A stretch of 7,021 nucleotides of DNA. Source: Candidatus Nanohaloarchaea archaeon (GTDB lineage: Archaea > EX4484-52 > GLR71). The notes below the pieces were generated by a model that searched no databases, had not been told where the DNA came from, and was given only the letters and a program-made list of their open reading frames with translations. The stretch is taken from contig DAOVVY010000044.1 in assembly GCA_030636885.1 (NCBI GenBank), positions 1 to 7,021 of the forward strand, given 5' to 3'. Numbering within the stretch: the stretch's first letter is position 1; each line of letters begins with the position of its first letter. The translations under genes and the position numbers were made by a program. This document shows positions 1 to 5,175 of the stretch, piece by piece.

Positions 1-780
1 AAGCGGTACTCCATACTTTTTGGCTTTGTATTCTATCATCTGTTCAAGTTGATAGAAACTCCAAGAGTTCAAGGAATATCGTTGTTTTCTCCGTGTCCTT
101 GTAGTTTTACGGATTTCTTTAAGTTTTTCAAGAACTATGATTGACTTATTGGCACAGGCATCCAAGACAAGCTTCTTACTGATATTATGGTTAATGTCTC
201 GCACAATATTACTCTCCCTGTGCTTTATTTTTTTGACAAGACCATACTTACCTTTCTTCTGTAGATTCTTGCGGATATGCTTATACTTATTATGGATATG
301 GTTGCATGATTTACCAAGCTTCAATACCTTACCAGTATTGATGTTTGAAGCGACAGCGATATGACCTGTCGTGTTCCTATCAATACCAAGTATAGTCTCA
401 TATTTGTATTGTTCAGGTTCAGCATATGAACAAGAAACATAAGCAAAGGTCTTATCAACCTCAATCTGGTTTATCTTGTCGAAACCAGTATCAAAATGGA
501 TGTTTAAGACAAGTTTCAGGCATGGAATATGTATGTTGTTACCATTGACTTTGATACCTTGATTCGGTACAGCCAACTTGACAGACTTGACATTTTTTAT
601 AGTCTTGCTTCGTGAATATTTCCTTAATATTTGGTTGGATATCATGGACTTTAAGCCAATATGTCGTACATCCTTGCTCGTTATGGACTTATGTTCAAGA
701 CTGAACATAGCCACTTTCTTGGCAAGACCAAGTTCATGGCTGAAATCCATATCATGCTTAATCTTATAAGTCAGTATCAT
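1..780 (-). CDS. tnpB: TnpB RNA-guided endonuclease (partial, C-terminus beyond window)
   Basis: TnpB is the compact RuvC-type nuclease of IS200/IS605 elements, the ancestor of Cas12; it cuts DNA guided by an omega-RNA made from the element's right end and helps the element persist. The frame is open for 260 codons from ATG at 780 to the window edge. RuvC-I is GIDRNTTGHIAV with Asp134, RuvC-II is IIVLEKLKEIR with Glu218, and the family signature SFYQLEQMIEYKAKKYG follows at 241-257. The distal zinc finger and third catalytic Asp would lie outside the window, so activity cannot be judged. The start ATG overlaps the tnpA stop as ATGA, implying translational coupling. The N-terminal part before RuvC-I (133 residues) is rather short for the family. 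Family assignment is secure. Confidence 0.92.
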   Translation of the reverse strand, partial: MILTYKIKHDMDFSHELGLAKKVAMFSLEHKSITSKDVRHIGLKSMISNQILRKYSRSKTIKNVKSVKLAVPNQGIKVNGNNIHIPCLKLVLNIHFDTGFDKINQIEVDKTFAYVSCSYAEPEQYKYETILGIDRNTTGHIAVASNINTGKVLKLGKSCNHIHNKYKHIRKNLQKKGKYGLVKKIKHRESNIVRDINHNISKKLVLDACANKSIIVLEKLKEIRKTTRTRRKQRYSLNSWSFYQLEQMIEYKAKKYGVPL

Positions 781-1166
781 TTTCCCCACTGCTGTTCAAT
801 ATATCTCGTGATTGTTGAACTTGAGACATTTCCTGCGGAACTCAGGAAATAGCTTCGTGTCCATAATGTAGGCATCTTCAAGAGTTCAGGAAACTCTTTT
901 CGCAAGTATCTTGACATCCTGCCTTTGAACCGTTTTACCACAATCTCAGGTTTTGTCCTCGTATCTGCCGAAACAAACAGATGCACATGGTCAGGCATTA
1001 TCTCTTGTGCTATGATTTCCCAGTTGTTGGCATCTGCGACTTCATCGATGATCTCTTGCATCCTGTCTTTGATATCACCAACCAACAGACTTCGCCGATA
1101 TTTTGGGCAAAACACGATATGGTAGTTCAACATACTGACATTGGTTGCATTGTGCTTATATTCCAT
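777..1166 (-). CDS. tnpA: IS200/IS605 transposase TnpA (Y1, HUH)
   Basis: TnpA is the single-strand DNA transposase of IS200/IS605 elements; it excises and inserts one strand as a circle using the hairpins at both ends. The 129-residue product shows the opening MEYKHNAT with YHIVFCPKYRR (15-25), the HUH pair in MPDHVHLFV (His60, His62), LWTRSYFLSSAGNVS and the nucleophile Tyr122 in TITRYIEQQ. The length is normal, so it may be intact. I chose ATG at 1166 over an in-frame TTG at 1187. The TATA box at 1190-1198 would put the transcript start near 1169, giving an almost leaderless message, and family members usually begin at this residue. The stop overlaps the tnpB start by ATGA. Confidence 0.93.
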   Translation of the reverse strand: MEYKHNATNVSMLNYHIVFCPKYRRSLLVGDIKDRMQEIIDEVADANNWEIIAQEIMPDHVHLFVSADTRTKPEIVVKRFKGRMSRYLRKEFPELLKMPTLWTRSYFLSSAGNVSSSTITRYIEQQWGK

Positions 1167-1189
1167 ATATACAATATACTCTGTCAAAC

Positions 1190-1198
1190 TTTATATAT
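1190..1198 (-). promoter_or_regulatory. TATA box for tnpA
   Basis: The minus strand reads ATATATAAAG here, an archaeal-type TATA box. Its centre is about 26-29 bases before the tnpA ATG at 1166, as expected for a start site at or just before the initiation codon. No Shine-Dalgarno site lies before that ATG, consistent with a leaderless message. It sits inside the element, between the left-end hairpin and tnpA, so it moves with it. Confidence 0.6.
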
Positions 1199-1217
1199 CT
1201 ATCTGTCTAAATATAAT

Positions 1218-1257
1218 CAGCATTCATCCCACGATTCAAATCATGGGCTTTCTGCTG
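1218..1257 (-). repeat. left-end subterminal hairpin of the IS200/IS605 element
   Basis: The core palindrome (1228-1247) pairs CCCATGATT with AATCGTGGG on the minus strand, with one G-T wobble and a two-base loop. An outer five-base stem, CAGCA with TGCTG (1253-1257 and 1218-1222), flanks it across five-base internal loops. AAAG at 1251-1248 lies directly 5' of the core stem, where IS608 has its left guide sequence. Such imperfect hairpins are what TnpA binds as single-stranded DNA. The role is inferred from position and family. Confidence 0.7.
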
Positions 1258-1274
1258 GAAATCATGTAAGCTTA

Positions 1275-1427
1275 TCATTCTCGCACACCATCTTCCTGTT
1301 CTTTTATATGATCCATTAATTTGAATATAATACCTTGTAAGGTCTCAATAGTCTTTTTCAGTTCAGCTATCTTAATATCTTTATCAAATTGTTCGCTACA
1401 ACCCCAATAATTCTCTGTGTGGCTCAT
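1275..1427 (-). CDS. small hypothetical protein, helical, 50 residues
   Basis: I do not recognise this protein. It starts MSHTENYWGCSEQF and continues with a charged amphipathic helix (about 14-45, IKIAELKKTIETLQGIIFKL) that could form a short coiled coil. There is no signal peptide or membrane segment. Support for the gene is its GAAGGAT Shine-Dalgarno site just before the ATG and its ATGA overlap with the stop of the 29-codon frame upstream. It is the last gene of the series; the IS200/IS605 left end begins about ten bases past its stop. Confidence 0.6.
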   Translation of the reverse strand: MSHTENYWGCSEQFDKDIKIAELKKTIETLQGIIFKLMDHIKEQEDGVRE

Positions 1428-1441
1428 ATCCTTCTACCATC
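1424..1441 (-). repeat. junction repeat copy B
   Basis: Eighteen bases, GATGGTAGAAGGATATGA on the minus strand, match the copy at 1689-1706 with one mismatch. The unit carries the last codons of one gene (DGRRI stop), a purine-rich Shine-Dalgarno stretch and the ATGA overlap that starts the next gene. Confidence 0.6.
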
Positions 1442-1513
1442 CTTTTCCATATCTGAAATACCTATTTGTAGTATCCCATTACCAATAACATATATTTTTC
1501 CAAATTGCATCAT
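1424..1513 (-). CDS. tiny hypothetical reading frame, 29 residues
   Basis: This very short frame encodes MMQFGKIYVIGNGILQIG and ends SDMEKDGRRI. It overlaps the upstream stop by ATGA and its own stop overlaps the next ATG in the same way, so it fits exactly between two coupled genes. No domain is visible; the middle is beta-like and hydrophobic. The C-terminal DGRRI resembles the ends of the two preceding frames. It may be a real small protein or mainly a device for coupling translation to the 50-residue gene. Confidence 0.4.
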   Translation of the reverse strand: MMQFGKIYVIGNGILQIGISDMEKDGRRI

Positions 1514-1692
1514 TGTCGTCGCCCATCCTTCTTTATATTTATAAATTTCTTACCATTACCCTGCTCATCAAATATATGTTTACTGAATTTCTTTTCTACA
1601 GAATCAAAAATCTCAATCCATAAATTCCGTTCTGAAATATCATCATCAACAGTTATTATTGTATTTATTTTAAATTCAATATCAACTTTCAT
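1510..1692 (-). CDS. small hypothetical protein, 60 residues
   Basis: I do not recognise this protein. It is acidic in the N-terminal half (MKVDIEFKINTIITVDDD) and basic toward the end (KKFINIKKDGRRQ), with a predicted beta-rich start and no membrane segment. ATG at 1692 overlaps the stop of the zinc-ribbon frame as ATGA and is preceded by AGAAAGAT. Its own stop overlaps the next ATG as ATGA. It is soluble by appearance and probably translated by coupling with its neighbours. Confidence 0.6.
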   Translation of the reverse strand: MKVDIEFKINTIITVDDDISERNLWIEIFDSVEKKFSKHIFDEQGNGKKFINIKKDGRRQ

Positions 1693-1706
1693 ATCTTTCT
1701 ACCATC
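1689..1706 (-). repeat. junction repeat copy A
   Basis: The minus strand reads GATGGTAGAAAGATATGA, 17 of 18 bases identical to the copy at 1424-1441, 265 bases away. It holds the end of the zinc-ribbon frame (DGRKI stop), a Shine-Dalgarno-like stretch and the ATG of the 60-residue gene. Confidence 0.6.
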
Positions 1707-1922
1707 TATTAATTCAATCTTTTCATTCATATATAATTTCGGTTGGAACGGTTCAAAACTCCTTTTATGTTCTTTCCAACACTTTCCGCACAAAAAATGA
1801 TGCACAGAATCGCCCATATCATTAAGACAATTTGAACATAACTGTGTACCTCTATTGATGTCTCTCCATTTTCTGTATTGGTTTATTTTTCTTTTCTTTC
1901 GTGTAGCTTTTATCGAATTTAA
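1689..1922 (-). CDS. zinc-ribbon reading frame without a start codon, probable frameshifted end of the upstream gene
   Basis: This frame is open from just after a TGA (1925-1923) to its own stop at 1689, but has no ATG, GTG or TTG before the first Cys pair. It encodes RKWRDINRGTQLCSNC, then a second pair in FLCGKC, a CX2C-X12-CX2C zinc ribbon, and ends IDGRKI. The stop is coupled by ATGA to the next gene, which favours real translation. The upstream gene overlaps it in the frame one base behind; removing one base from the A-rich tract (about 1883-1900) would join them into a 125-residue protein ending in the zinc ribbon. The cause could be a mutation, a sequencing error in a homopolymer or programmed slippage. 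A shorter start at ATG 1817 (42 residues) would lose the first Cys pair. Confidence 0.5.
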   Translation of the reverse strand, partial: LNSIKATRKKRKINQYRKWRDINRGTQLCSNCLNDMGDSVHHFLCGKCWKEHKRSFEPFQPKLYMNEKIELIDGRKI

Positions 1923-2067
1923 TCACCTTGTATCTCTCTCCAACTTTGAAATTTAAATGTTCCATATCTTTAAGCAATTTATAATGCTCGTGGTCTATCA
2001 AACCATGTTCAAGTGCGATCTCAGGGTTATCCAGACCTGCAAAATCAACAGCATCGAACATTGTCAT
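1852..2067 (-). CDS. small hypothetical protein, 71 residues, possibly frameshifted
   Basis: I do not recognise this protein. It begins MTMFDAVDFAGLDNPEIALE, carries a helical acidic middle (IDHEHYKLLKDMEHLNFKVG) and a Lys-rich tail. I chose ATG at 2067, one base past the preceding stop, rather than an in-frame TTG at 2085 that overlaps the neighbour. The last 18 or so residues, KNKPIQKMERHQ, look less protein-like than the alternative frame, which reads INQYRKWRDINRGTQLCSNC and leads into a zinc ribbon. The true product may therefore be about 125 residues. Confidence 0.55.
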   Translation of the reverse strand: MTMFDAVDFAGLDNPEIALEHGLIDHEHYKLLKDMEHLNFKVGERYKVIKFDKSYTKEKKNKPIQKMERHQ

Positions 2068-2068
2068 T

Positions 2069-2263
2069 TCAATCAGCTCTTTCAATATAATCTATACCAA
2101 TTTCTTCATCAGCACAATCATCTAATTTCTTCTTGAACTCTGAAAATAAAACATTGAACTCAGCTTTGGCTTTCTTCTTTGCTTCACTCTCATTTTTCGC
2201 AGTTACACCACGAGGAGTTATAAAATACACATTTAAACATACAATATATTCTTTATCTGTCAT
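2069..2263 (-). CDS. small phage-type hypothetical protein, 64 residues
   Basis: The sequence has a short beta-rich start (EYIVCLNVYFITPRGVTAKN), followed by a Lys-rich helix (ESEAKKKAKAEFNVLFSEFKKKLDD) and an acidic end. This beta-strand plus helix layout recurs in small phage and plasmid proteins, but I cannot name a family. It is cytosolic by appearance. ATG at 2263 overlaps the stop of the preceding gene as ATGA, with GGTGAT as Shine-Dalgarno site, so the two genes are translationally coupled. Confidence 0.65.
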   Translation of the reverse strand: MTDKEYIVCLNVYFITPRGVTAKNESEAKKKAKAEFNVLFSEFKKKLDDCADEEIGIDYIERAD

Positions 2264-2643
2264 TTCTTATCACCCACCTTGACATAACCATGAACAATAA
2301 GATATTCCAGCATCGAACCCATAGCATCAGCAAGAGTTGATTCTTCCATGTGTTTTATATTTGGGTCAGGATATGATACACTCCATAATTTATGATGTTT
2401 CTGGATATTCAGATATGTATATTTATCATCTTTCAATTTTATCATATTAGGCAACTTCTCACCTAGTTCAGATACGCCAAAAGCAGAAACAAATGTATCA
2501 AAATATCTATGATTCATATTCACAAGATCCCATCTATCATGGTTTTCAAAATAACACCACCAATGCATACTATCCTGCTTGACGCCCAACTCTTTAAGTC
2601 GCTGGGATAATTCTAAACTGCAAACTTGGTCTTCTAATTTCAT
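2260..2643 (-). CDS. conserved phage/plasmid-type protein of unknown function, 127 residues
   Basis: The opening KLEDQVCSLELSQRLKELGVKQDS, followed by a Trp/Tyr-rich middle, FGVSELGEKLPNMI (about 55-68), and the end STLADAMGSMLEYLIVHGYV, matches a pattern I remember from many small phage and prophage proteins of unknown role (VCSLELSKRLKELGVKQ ... AELGEMLP ... ALAKMLIYLLENGL). It is probably a cytosolic one-domain protein. ATG at 2643 has a clear AGGAG site six bases upstream, the strongest Shine-Dalgarno site of this group; it follows the HNH gene by 16 bases. The recognition is from memory of sequence pattern and gives no function. Confidence 0.75.
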   Translation of the reverse strand: MKLEDQVCSLELSQRLKELGVKQDSMHWWCYFENHDRWDLVNMNHRYFDTFVSAFGVSELGEKLPNMIKLKDDKYTYLNIQKHHKLWSVSYPDPNIKHMEESTLADAMGSMLEYLIVHGYVKVGDKK

Positions 2644-2659
2644 TTGAATCTCCTAAAAT

Positions 2660-3169
2660 TTATTTTATTTGACATTCAGGATAACACCAACTAATATTTC
2701 TATTTATACAACTTATTGTTGCTTGAGTCACATTAAATTGTTTAGCTAATTTATATTGTGATACTTTTTGTTTCAAAAGTGTTCTTATTAAAACAACTTT
2801 TTTTACAGTTAATTTATTATTAGGGTGTTTCTCACCTTGATTATTTTGGGCACCACATAAATATGCTTGTTTTTGATTGTAACTATTATTACACCACATT
2901 AAATTTTCTATTCGGTTATCTGTTTTAATTCCATTGATATGATGAACTAATTTGAAATTATTTGGATTTGGTATAAATGTCTCAGCTATAAGTCTATGAA
3001 TTTTTATATGCTTATCTTTACCATTTACAAATAAACATGTTTGAAGATATTTCTTTGTAGTATAACATACACTTAATTCTTTTATATTTCCTGTATGTCT
3101 ATAATTTTTTGATAATATTTTTCCATCTGAACTTGCTAAATAATTCCTATATTTTGTCTGTTTGATCAT
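2660..3169 (-). CDS. HNH homing-type endonuclease
   Basis: This 169-residue protein has an N-terminal NUMOD4-like region (KYRNYLASSDGKILSKN), the HNH core in LVHHINGIKTDNRIENLMWC (74-93; His76, His77, Asn89) and a C-terminal helix-turn-helix (about 134-158, KVSQYKLAKQFNVTQATIS). That order is typical of free-standing phage and intron HNH endonucleases, which nick or cut a recipient site and so spread their own gene. ATG at 3169 overlaps the upstream stop as ATGA. By eye the gene is richer in A and T than its neighbours, suggesting a separate origin. No split gene is visible around it, so it is inserted between genes rather than in an intron. Confidence 0.88.
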   Translation of the reverse strand: MIKQTKYRNYLASSDGKILSKNYRHTGNIKELSVCYTTKKYLQTCLFVNGKDKHIKIHRLIAETFIPNPNNFKLVHHINGIKTDNRIENLMWCNNSYNQKQAYLCGAQNNQGEKHPNNKLTVKKVVLIRTLLKQKVSQYKLAKQFNVTQATISCINRNISWCYPECQIK

Positions 3170-3552
3170 TTAAAACGACTTCCTGAAAGTTTATCAATTT
3201 CAATCTGTATAAGTGTTGGACTTGACATTTTCTTACCAATCATCTCTTTCACCTCATTGATGAACTCTTGGATGTCCGTAACTTCACAACTATGAACTAC
3301 AATTTGTTCATTGTCTTCAATATCTACCATCTTTTTCAGCTTATTGCTCAGGTTATAAGGTTTATCCTCGACAACGCACCAGTCAGCAAAAAGATCATTA
3401 TGTACAACAGAACCAGTAATCCTATGACCACCTGAATCTTTAAAACATAACTGTTTATGAGAGTCTAAATACATAATCACATAAATATCATAAAATTTTC
3501 GTTTTACTTCTTTTCCAGCCTTAACTTCTTTTATAGCATCTTCAAATTCCAT
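3166..3552 (-). CDS. DUF2829/Tad2-like N-terminal domain protein, 128 residues
   Basis: The first 62 residues follow the pattern of the DUF2829 family of phages: MEFEDAIKEVKAGKEVKRKFY, a beta-rich middle, and DLFADWCVVE (53-62), compared with the usual F-x-E-A-x5-K-x-GKKVxR ... DLLAxDWEVV. Some members (Tad2) bind the signal molecule of Thoeris defence and block it; others are uncharacterised. Here the domain lacks the usual aromatic GW after the KR pair and carries an extra 65-residue helical tail (VTDIQEFINEVKEMIGKK). The family call is from memory of the pattern and needs a profile search. It starts one base after the zinc-ribbon gene's stop (TAA-C-ATG) and overlaps the HNH gene by ATGA. 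Confidence 0.6.
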   Translation of the reverse strand: MEFEDAIKEVKAGKEVKRKFYDIYVIMYLDSHKQLCFKDSGGHRITGSVVHNDLFADWCVVEDKPYNLSNKLKKMVDIEDNEQIVVHSCEVTDIQEFINEVKEMIGKKMSSPTLIQIEIDKLSGSRFK

Positions 3553-3553
3553 G

Positions 3554-3697
3554 TTAATCTTTCCTCACGCAAGTCCTGATTCTTTCCTTGTTCCAATAAG
3601 GATTTTTGCACTTTGGACAATACTTTGGATCATTAACATTCCGTGTTGCCCATTCCCAACCACAACGGTTGCAGTTCAAAATCCTTATTTTATCCAT
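3554..3697 (-). CDS. small zinc-ribbon protein, 47 residues
   Basis: The sequence MDKIRILNCNRCGWEWATRN, then KYCPKCKNPYWNKERIR, contains two Cys pairs (Cys9/Cys12 and Cys27/Cys30), a classic rubredoxin-like zinc ribbon with Trp residues after the first pair. Proteins of this size and pattern are frequent in archaea and their viruses and are thought to bind nucleic acid or partner proteins; the role is not known. It is too short for many gene finders. The TATA box at 3719-3727 places the transcript start at or next to its ATG, and no Shine-Dalgarno site is present at normal spacing, so it is probably leaderless and the first gene of its unit. Confidence 0.8.
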   Translation of the reverse strand: MDKIRILNCNRCGWEWATRNVNDPKYCPKCKNPYWNKERIRTCVRKD

Positions 3698-3718
3698 AGT
3701 ATTATATTACCTATACTT

Positions 3719-3727
3719 ATATATAAA
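3719..3727 (-). promoter_or_regulatory. archaeal TATA box, leaderless start of the zinc-ribbon unit
   Basis: The minus strand reads CTTTATATATAAG, a strong TATA box. Its centre (about 3723) is 26 bases before the ATG at 3697, exactly where an archaeal start site would make the message leaderless. It lies in the largest gap between genes outside the IS element (47 bases) and is preceded by a T-run, so a new transcription unit probably begins here. Confidence 0.7.
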
Positions 3728-3737
3728 GATTCCTATC

Positions 3738-3744
3738 TAAAAAA
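3738..3744 (-). terminator. possible T-run terminator after the surface gene cluster
   Basis: Directly after the stop of the type I membrane protein gene the minus strand reads TTTTTT then AG. Archaeal polymerase often stops at such T-runs without a hairpin. One six-base run is weak by itself; its position just before the TATA box makes it plausible. Confidence 0.35.
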
Positions 3745-4329
3745 TCAAAGTTCAATCTTTATTACCATCATCAAATTATCTTTCAGATAGACAATAACGA
3801 TACCAAGTAACAATAACACTATTATTCCTATATATATCCAGTTAATTGTTTTCAGATTATCTATCTCATTTTTATCATTCTCACGATAATTAATACAGTT
3901 TGTATCATACTCAATTTTCAAAGCATCACTAATCTTATCGACTGCAAGAACCTGAGAAAAGTCTGCGTCACCACTTATCTTGAAATCACCTTCACATTCC
4001 ATTGTCTGTTTATTGTATTCCAAATTATATAGATAACCATCAGCCAACCGCACAACACTCTGTTCCTGACACCAAACACTATCATTTGTACCGCTATAAC
4101 TTATCCTTATCTCAATATAACTACCAAAGTTTTCTTTAAGGAAGTTAGTGAATAATATGCTGGAACGATTGAAATTGCCGTGCTGGTCAACCAGAACCTC
4201 AGGATTATACACAGTTTCATTAAGAATAGTGATATTAGTCTGTGTCTGATTTGTCTGGTTAGTAGTTACATTATCGGCTGACACTACAGGAATCAGCAAT
4301 AGTATCAACAGTACGAGATATAATCTCAT
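3745..4329 (-). CDS. type I membrane glycoprotein, 194 residues
   Basis: I do not recognise the family. The protein has a signal peptide (1-18, LVLLILLLIPVVSA), a long outside domain and one membrane helix near the C-terminus (about 164-182, WIYIGIIVLLLLGIVIVYL) with a short tail. The ectodomain begins with a Thr/Asn linker packed with sequons (N20, N24, N27, N32, N37, then N54 and N82) and has three Cys (87, 112, 145). Such sequon-dense stalks are typical of archaeal surface proteins. It follows the secreted beta-rich gene by six bases and has a GGAG site. It is likely a cell-surface or envelope component; the glycosylation is inferred from sequons only. Confidence 0.8.
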   Translation of the reverse strand: MRLYLVLLILLLIPVVSADNVTTNQTNQTQTNITILNETVYNPEVLVDQHGNFNRSSILFTNFLKENFGSYIEIRISYSGTNDSVWCQEQSVVRLADGYLYNLEYNKQTMECEGDFKISGDADFSQVLAVDKISDALKIEYDTNCINYRENDKNEIDNLKTINWIYIGIIVLLLLGIVIVYLKDNLMMVIKIEL

Positions 4330-4335
4330 AGCTAT

Positions 4336-4791
4336 CTACTCCGCACGGGTTATATTCAGGAATGGTGAATTACCGATAATAACAGAAGCGTTTCTGTCAC
4401 CAACACAAATAGGGGCAATCTCAAGATAATACCCACCCATCTTGTCTAACGGTATGCTGTATATAGTATCTTTCTGTATAGTCTTGCCTGTCGACCAACC
4501 ATCCTTAGAACCTGCGGGGGCGATAAACCTGTAACTTGCATCACCTACACCAGAATTGTGTAATATTGTCAAATTTACAGTGTCATTGATTGCAGGAGTG
4601 TCTATACTAAACAGTTCTTCAACACGGACAGTATTAACAGTCATAGTACCATACTGAACCAATATCTGCATAGTAGATTCAGCAATTACAGTATATAATA
4701 TCTCTATAGTTTGATCCTCGCCGAAAGCACAAGGTACAAAATTCACCATTAGCATTGATAATACTAAGATTGTTACGATTTTTCTATTCAT
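4336..4791 (-). CDS. secreted beta-rich protein, 151 residues
   Basis: I do not recognise the family. It has an N-terminal signal peptide (1-24, ending VPCAFG, with cleavage before EDQ) and no second membrane segment, so it should be exported. The mature part is a run of predicted beta strands (YTVIAESTMQILVQYGTMTV, VNLTILHNSG, YYLEIAPICVG), like an immunoglobulin-type or beta-sandwich domain, with four sequons (NDT, NLT, NAS, NIT). With the adjacent type I membrane glycoprotein it could form a surface complex. ATG at 4791 has AAGGTGAT upstream, and lies three bases after the 46-residue gene. Confidence 0.78.
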   Translation of the reverse strand: MNRKIVTILVLSMLMVNFVPCAFGEDQTIEILYTVIAESTMQILVQYGTMTVNTVRVEELFSIDTPAINDTVNLTILHNSGVGDASYRFIAPAGSKDGWSTGKTIQKDTIYSIPLDKMGGYYLEIAPICVGDRNASVIIGNSPFLNITRAE

Positions 4792-4794
4792 ATT

Positions 4795-4935
4795 CTATAT
4801 CACCTTACAATAAAAAATAATTCCAAGAACGAAACCTATGACAACACAGACGATGCCGACAATCTGTTTTTCTTTATTTACGAGTTCCTTCTGGAAATCG
4901 TTCAGTTCAAAATTTATCTCTTTTTCTTTATTCAT
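4795..4935 (-). CDS. one-helix small membrane protein, 46 residues
   Basis: The protein has a charged cytosolic start (MNKEKEINFELNDFQKELVN), a short helix and one membrane segment (about 25-43, IVGIVCVVIGFVLGIIF), ending KVI. The frame is short but well supported: AAGGTGA lies at good spacing before ATG at 4935, and it fills the gap between the flanking genes, overlapping the upstream stop and ending three bases before the next start. Its first five residues and start region repeat those of the preceding two-helix gene. The function is unknown; size and charge resemble small membrane partners or spacers in virus and conjugation operons. Confidence 0.65.
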   Translation of the reverse strand: MNKEKEINFELNDFQKELVNKEKQIVGIVCVVIGFVLGIIFYCKVI

Positions 4936-4946
4936 TTTTTTTCACC
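4922..4946 (-). repeat. start-region repeat, copy 2
   Basis: Twenty-five bases covering the GGTGA site, the ATG and the first codons (MNKEK) match 5151-5175 with one mismatch (A for G before the ATG). The similarity stops soon after. Confidence 0.55.
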
Positions 4947-5164
4947 TTTTTTATAAACTGGTCAAGTCTATACGAATAATACATTATTCCCAATACACAG
5001 ACTAAACAAATTAGAAATAATATATTTATGCCATGATTCATTGACATATTATTAAGATATTCTGTTGCGACATCAAAATAAGCCATTCCTGCTATGAGTA
5101 TACTCATAAGTATACATAAGAACAAGATCCAAATACTTGTCTTTAAACTCTTTTCTTTATTCAT
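4928..5164 (-). CDS. two-helix membrane protein, 78 residues
   Basis: I do not recognise the family. There are two membrane helices (about 10-30 and 45-62), basic ends (MNKEKSLK and KKVKKNE) and a short loop containing the sequon N39-M-S. By the positive-inside rule both ends are in the cytosol and the loop, with its sequon, outside. ATG at 5164 overlaps the stop of the preceding gene as ATGA, with GGTGA as Shine-Dalgarno site. It belongs to the same coupled cluster of small membrane genes. Confidence 0.7.
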   Translation of the reverse strand: MNKEKSLKTSIWILFLCILMSILIAGMAYFDVATEYLNNMSMNHGINILFLICLVCVLGIMYYSYRLDQFIKKVKKNE

Positions 5165-5175
5165 TTCTTTTCACC
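5151..5175 (-). repeat. start-region repeat, copy 1
   Basis: Partner of the copy at 4922-4946, 229 bases away. It includes GGTGA, the ATG and the MNKEK codons of the two-helix protein at 4928-5164. Confidence 0.55.

Larger units (their letters stand above)
1..1265 (-). mobile_element. IS200/IS605-family element, left end with tnpA and partial tnpB
   Basis: The element reads right to left: left end (about 1265-1190), tnpA, then tnpB running off the window. On the minus strand the tetranucleotide TTAC (1269-1266) is followed by 14 bases, AAAG (1251-1248) and an imperfect palindrome (1247-1228). In the well-studied element IS608, TnpA cleaves after a TTAC target and a guide AAAG lies just 5' of the left-end hairpin, so I place the left boundary after TTAC, at 1265. 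No target duplication is expected for this family. The boundary is inferred by analogy; the right end and any omega-RNA region are not in the window. The insertion is 5-6 bases past the stop of the preceding small gene and breaks no visible reading frame. Confidence 0.8.

Noticed and set aside
137..364. Plus-strand open frame of 75 codons rich in Leu and Phe
   Set aside because: It lies opposite tnpB, which has clear RuvC motifs; the hydrophobic look is an antisense artefact.
981..1319. Plus-strand open frame of 112 codons across tnpA and the left end
   Set aside because: It is antisense to tnpA and runs through the hairpin and promoter, with no recognisable domain.
1505..1825. Plus-strand open frame of 106 codons
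   Set aside because: It is antisense to the zinc-ribbon frame and the 60-residue gene, which are tied into the coupled minus-strand series.
4336..4791. Secreted beta-rich protein as a lipoprotein
   Set aside because: The Cys near the end of the signal peptide is preceded by FVP, not a normal lipobox, so a plain cleaved signal is more likely.
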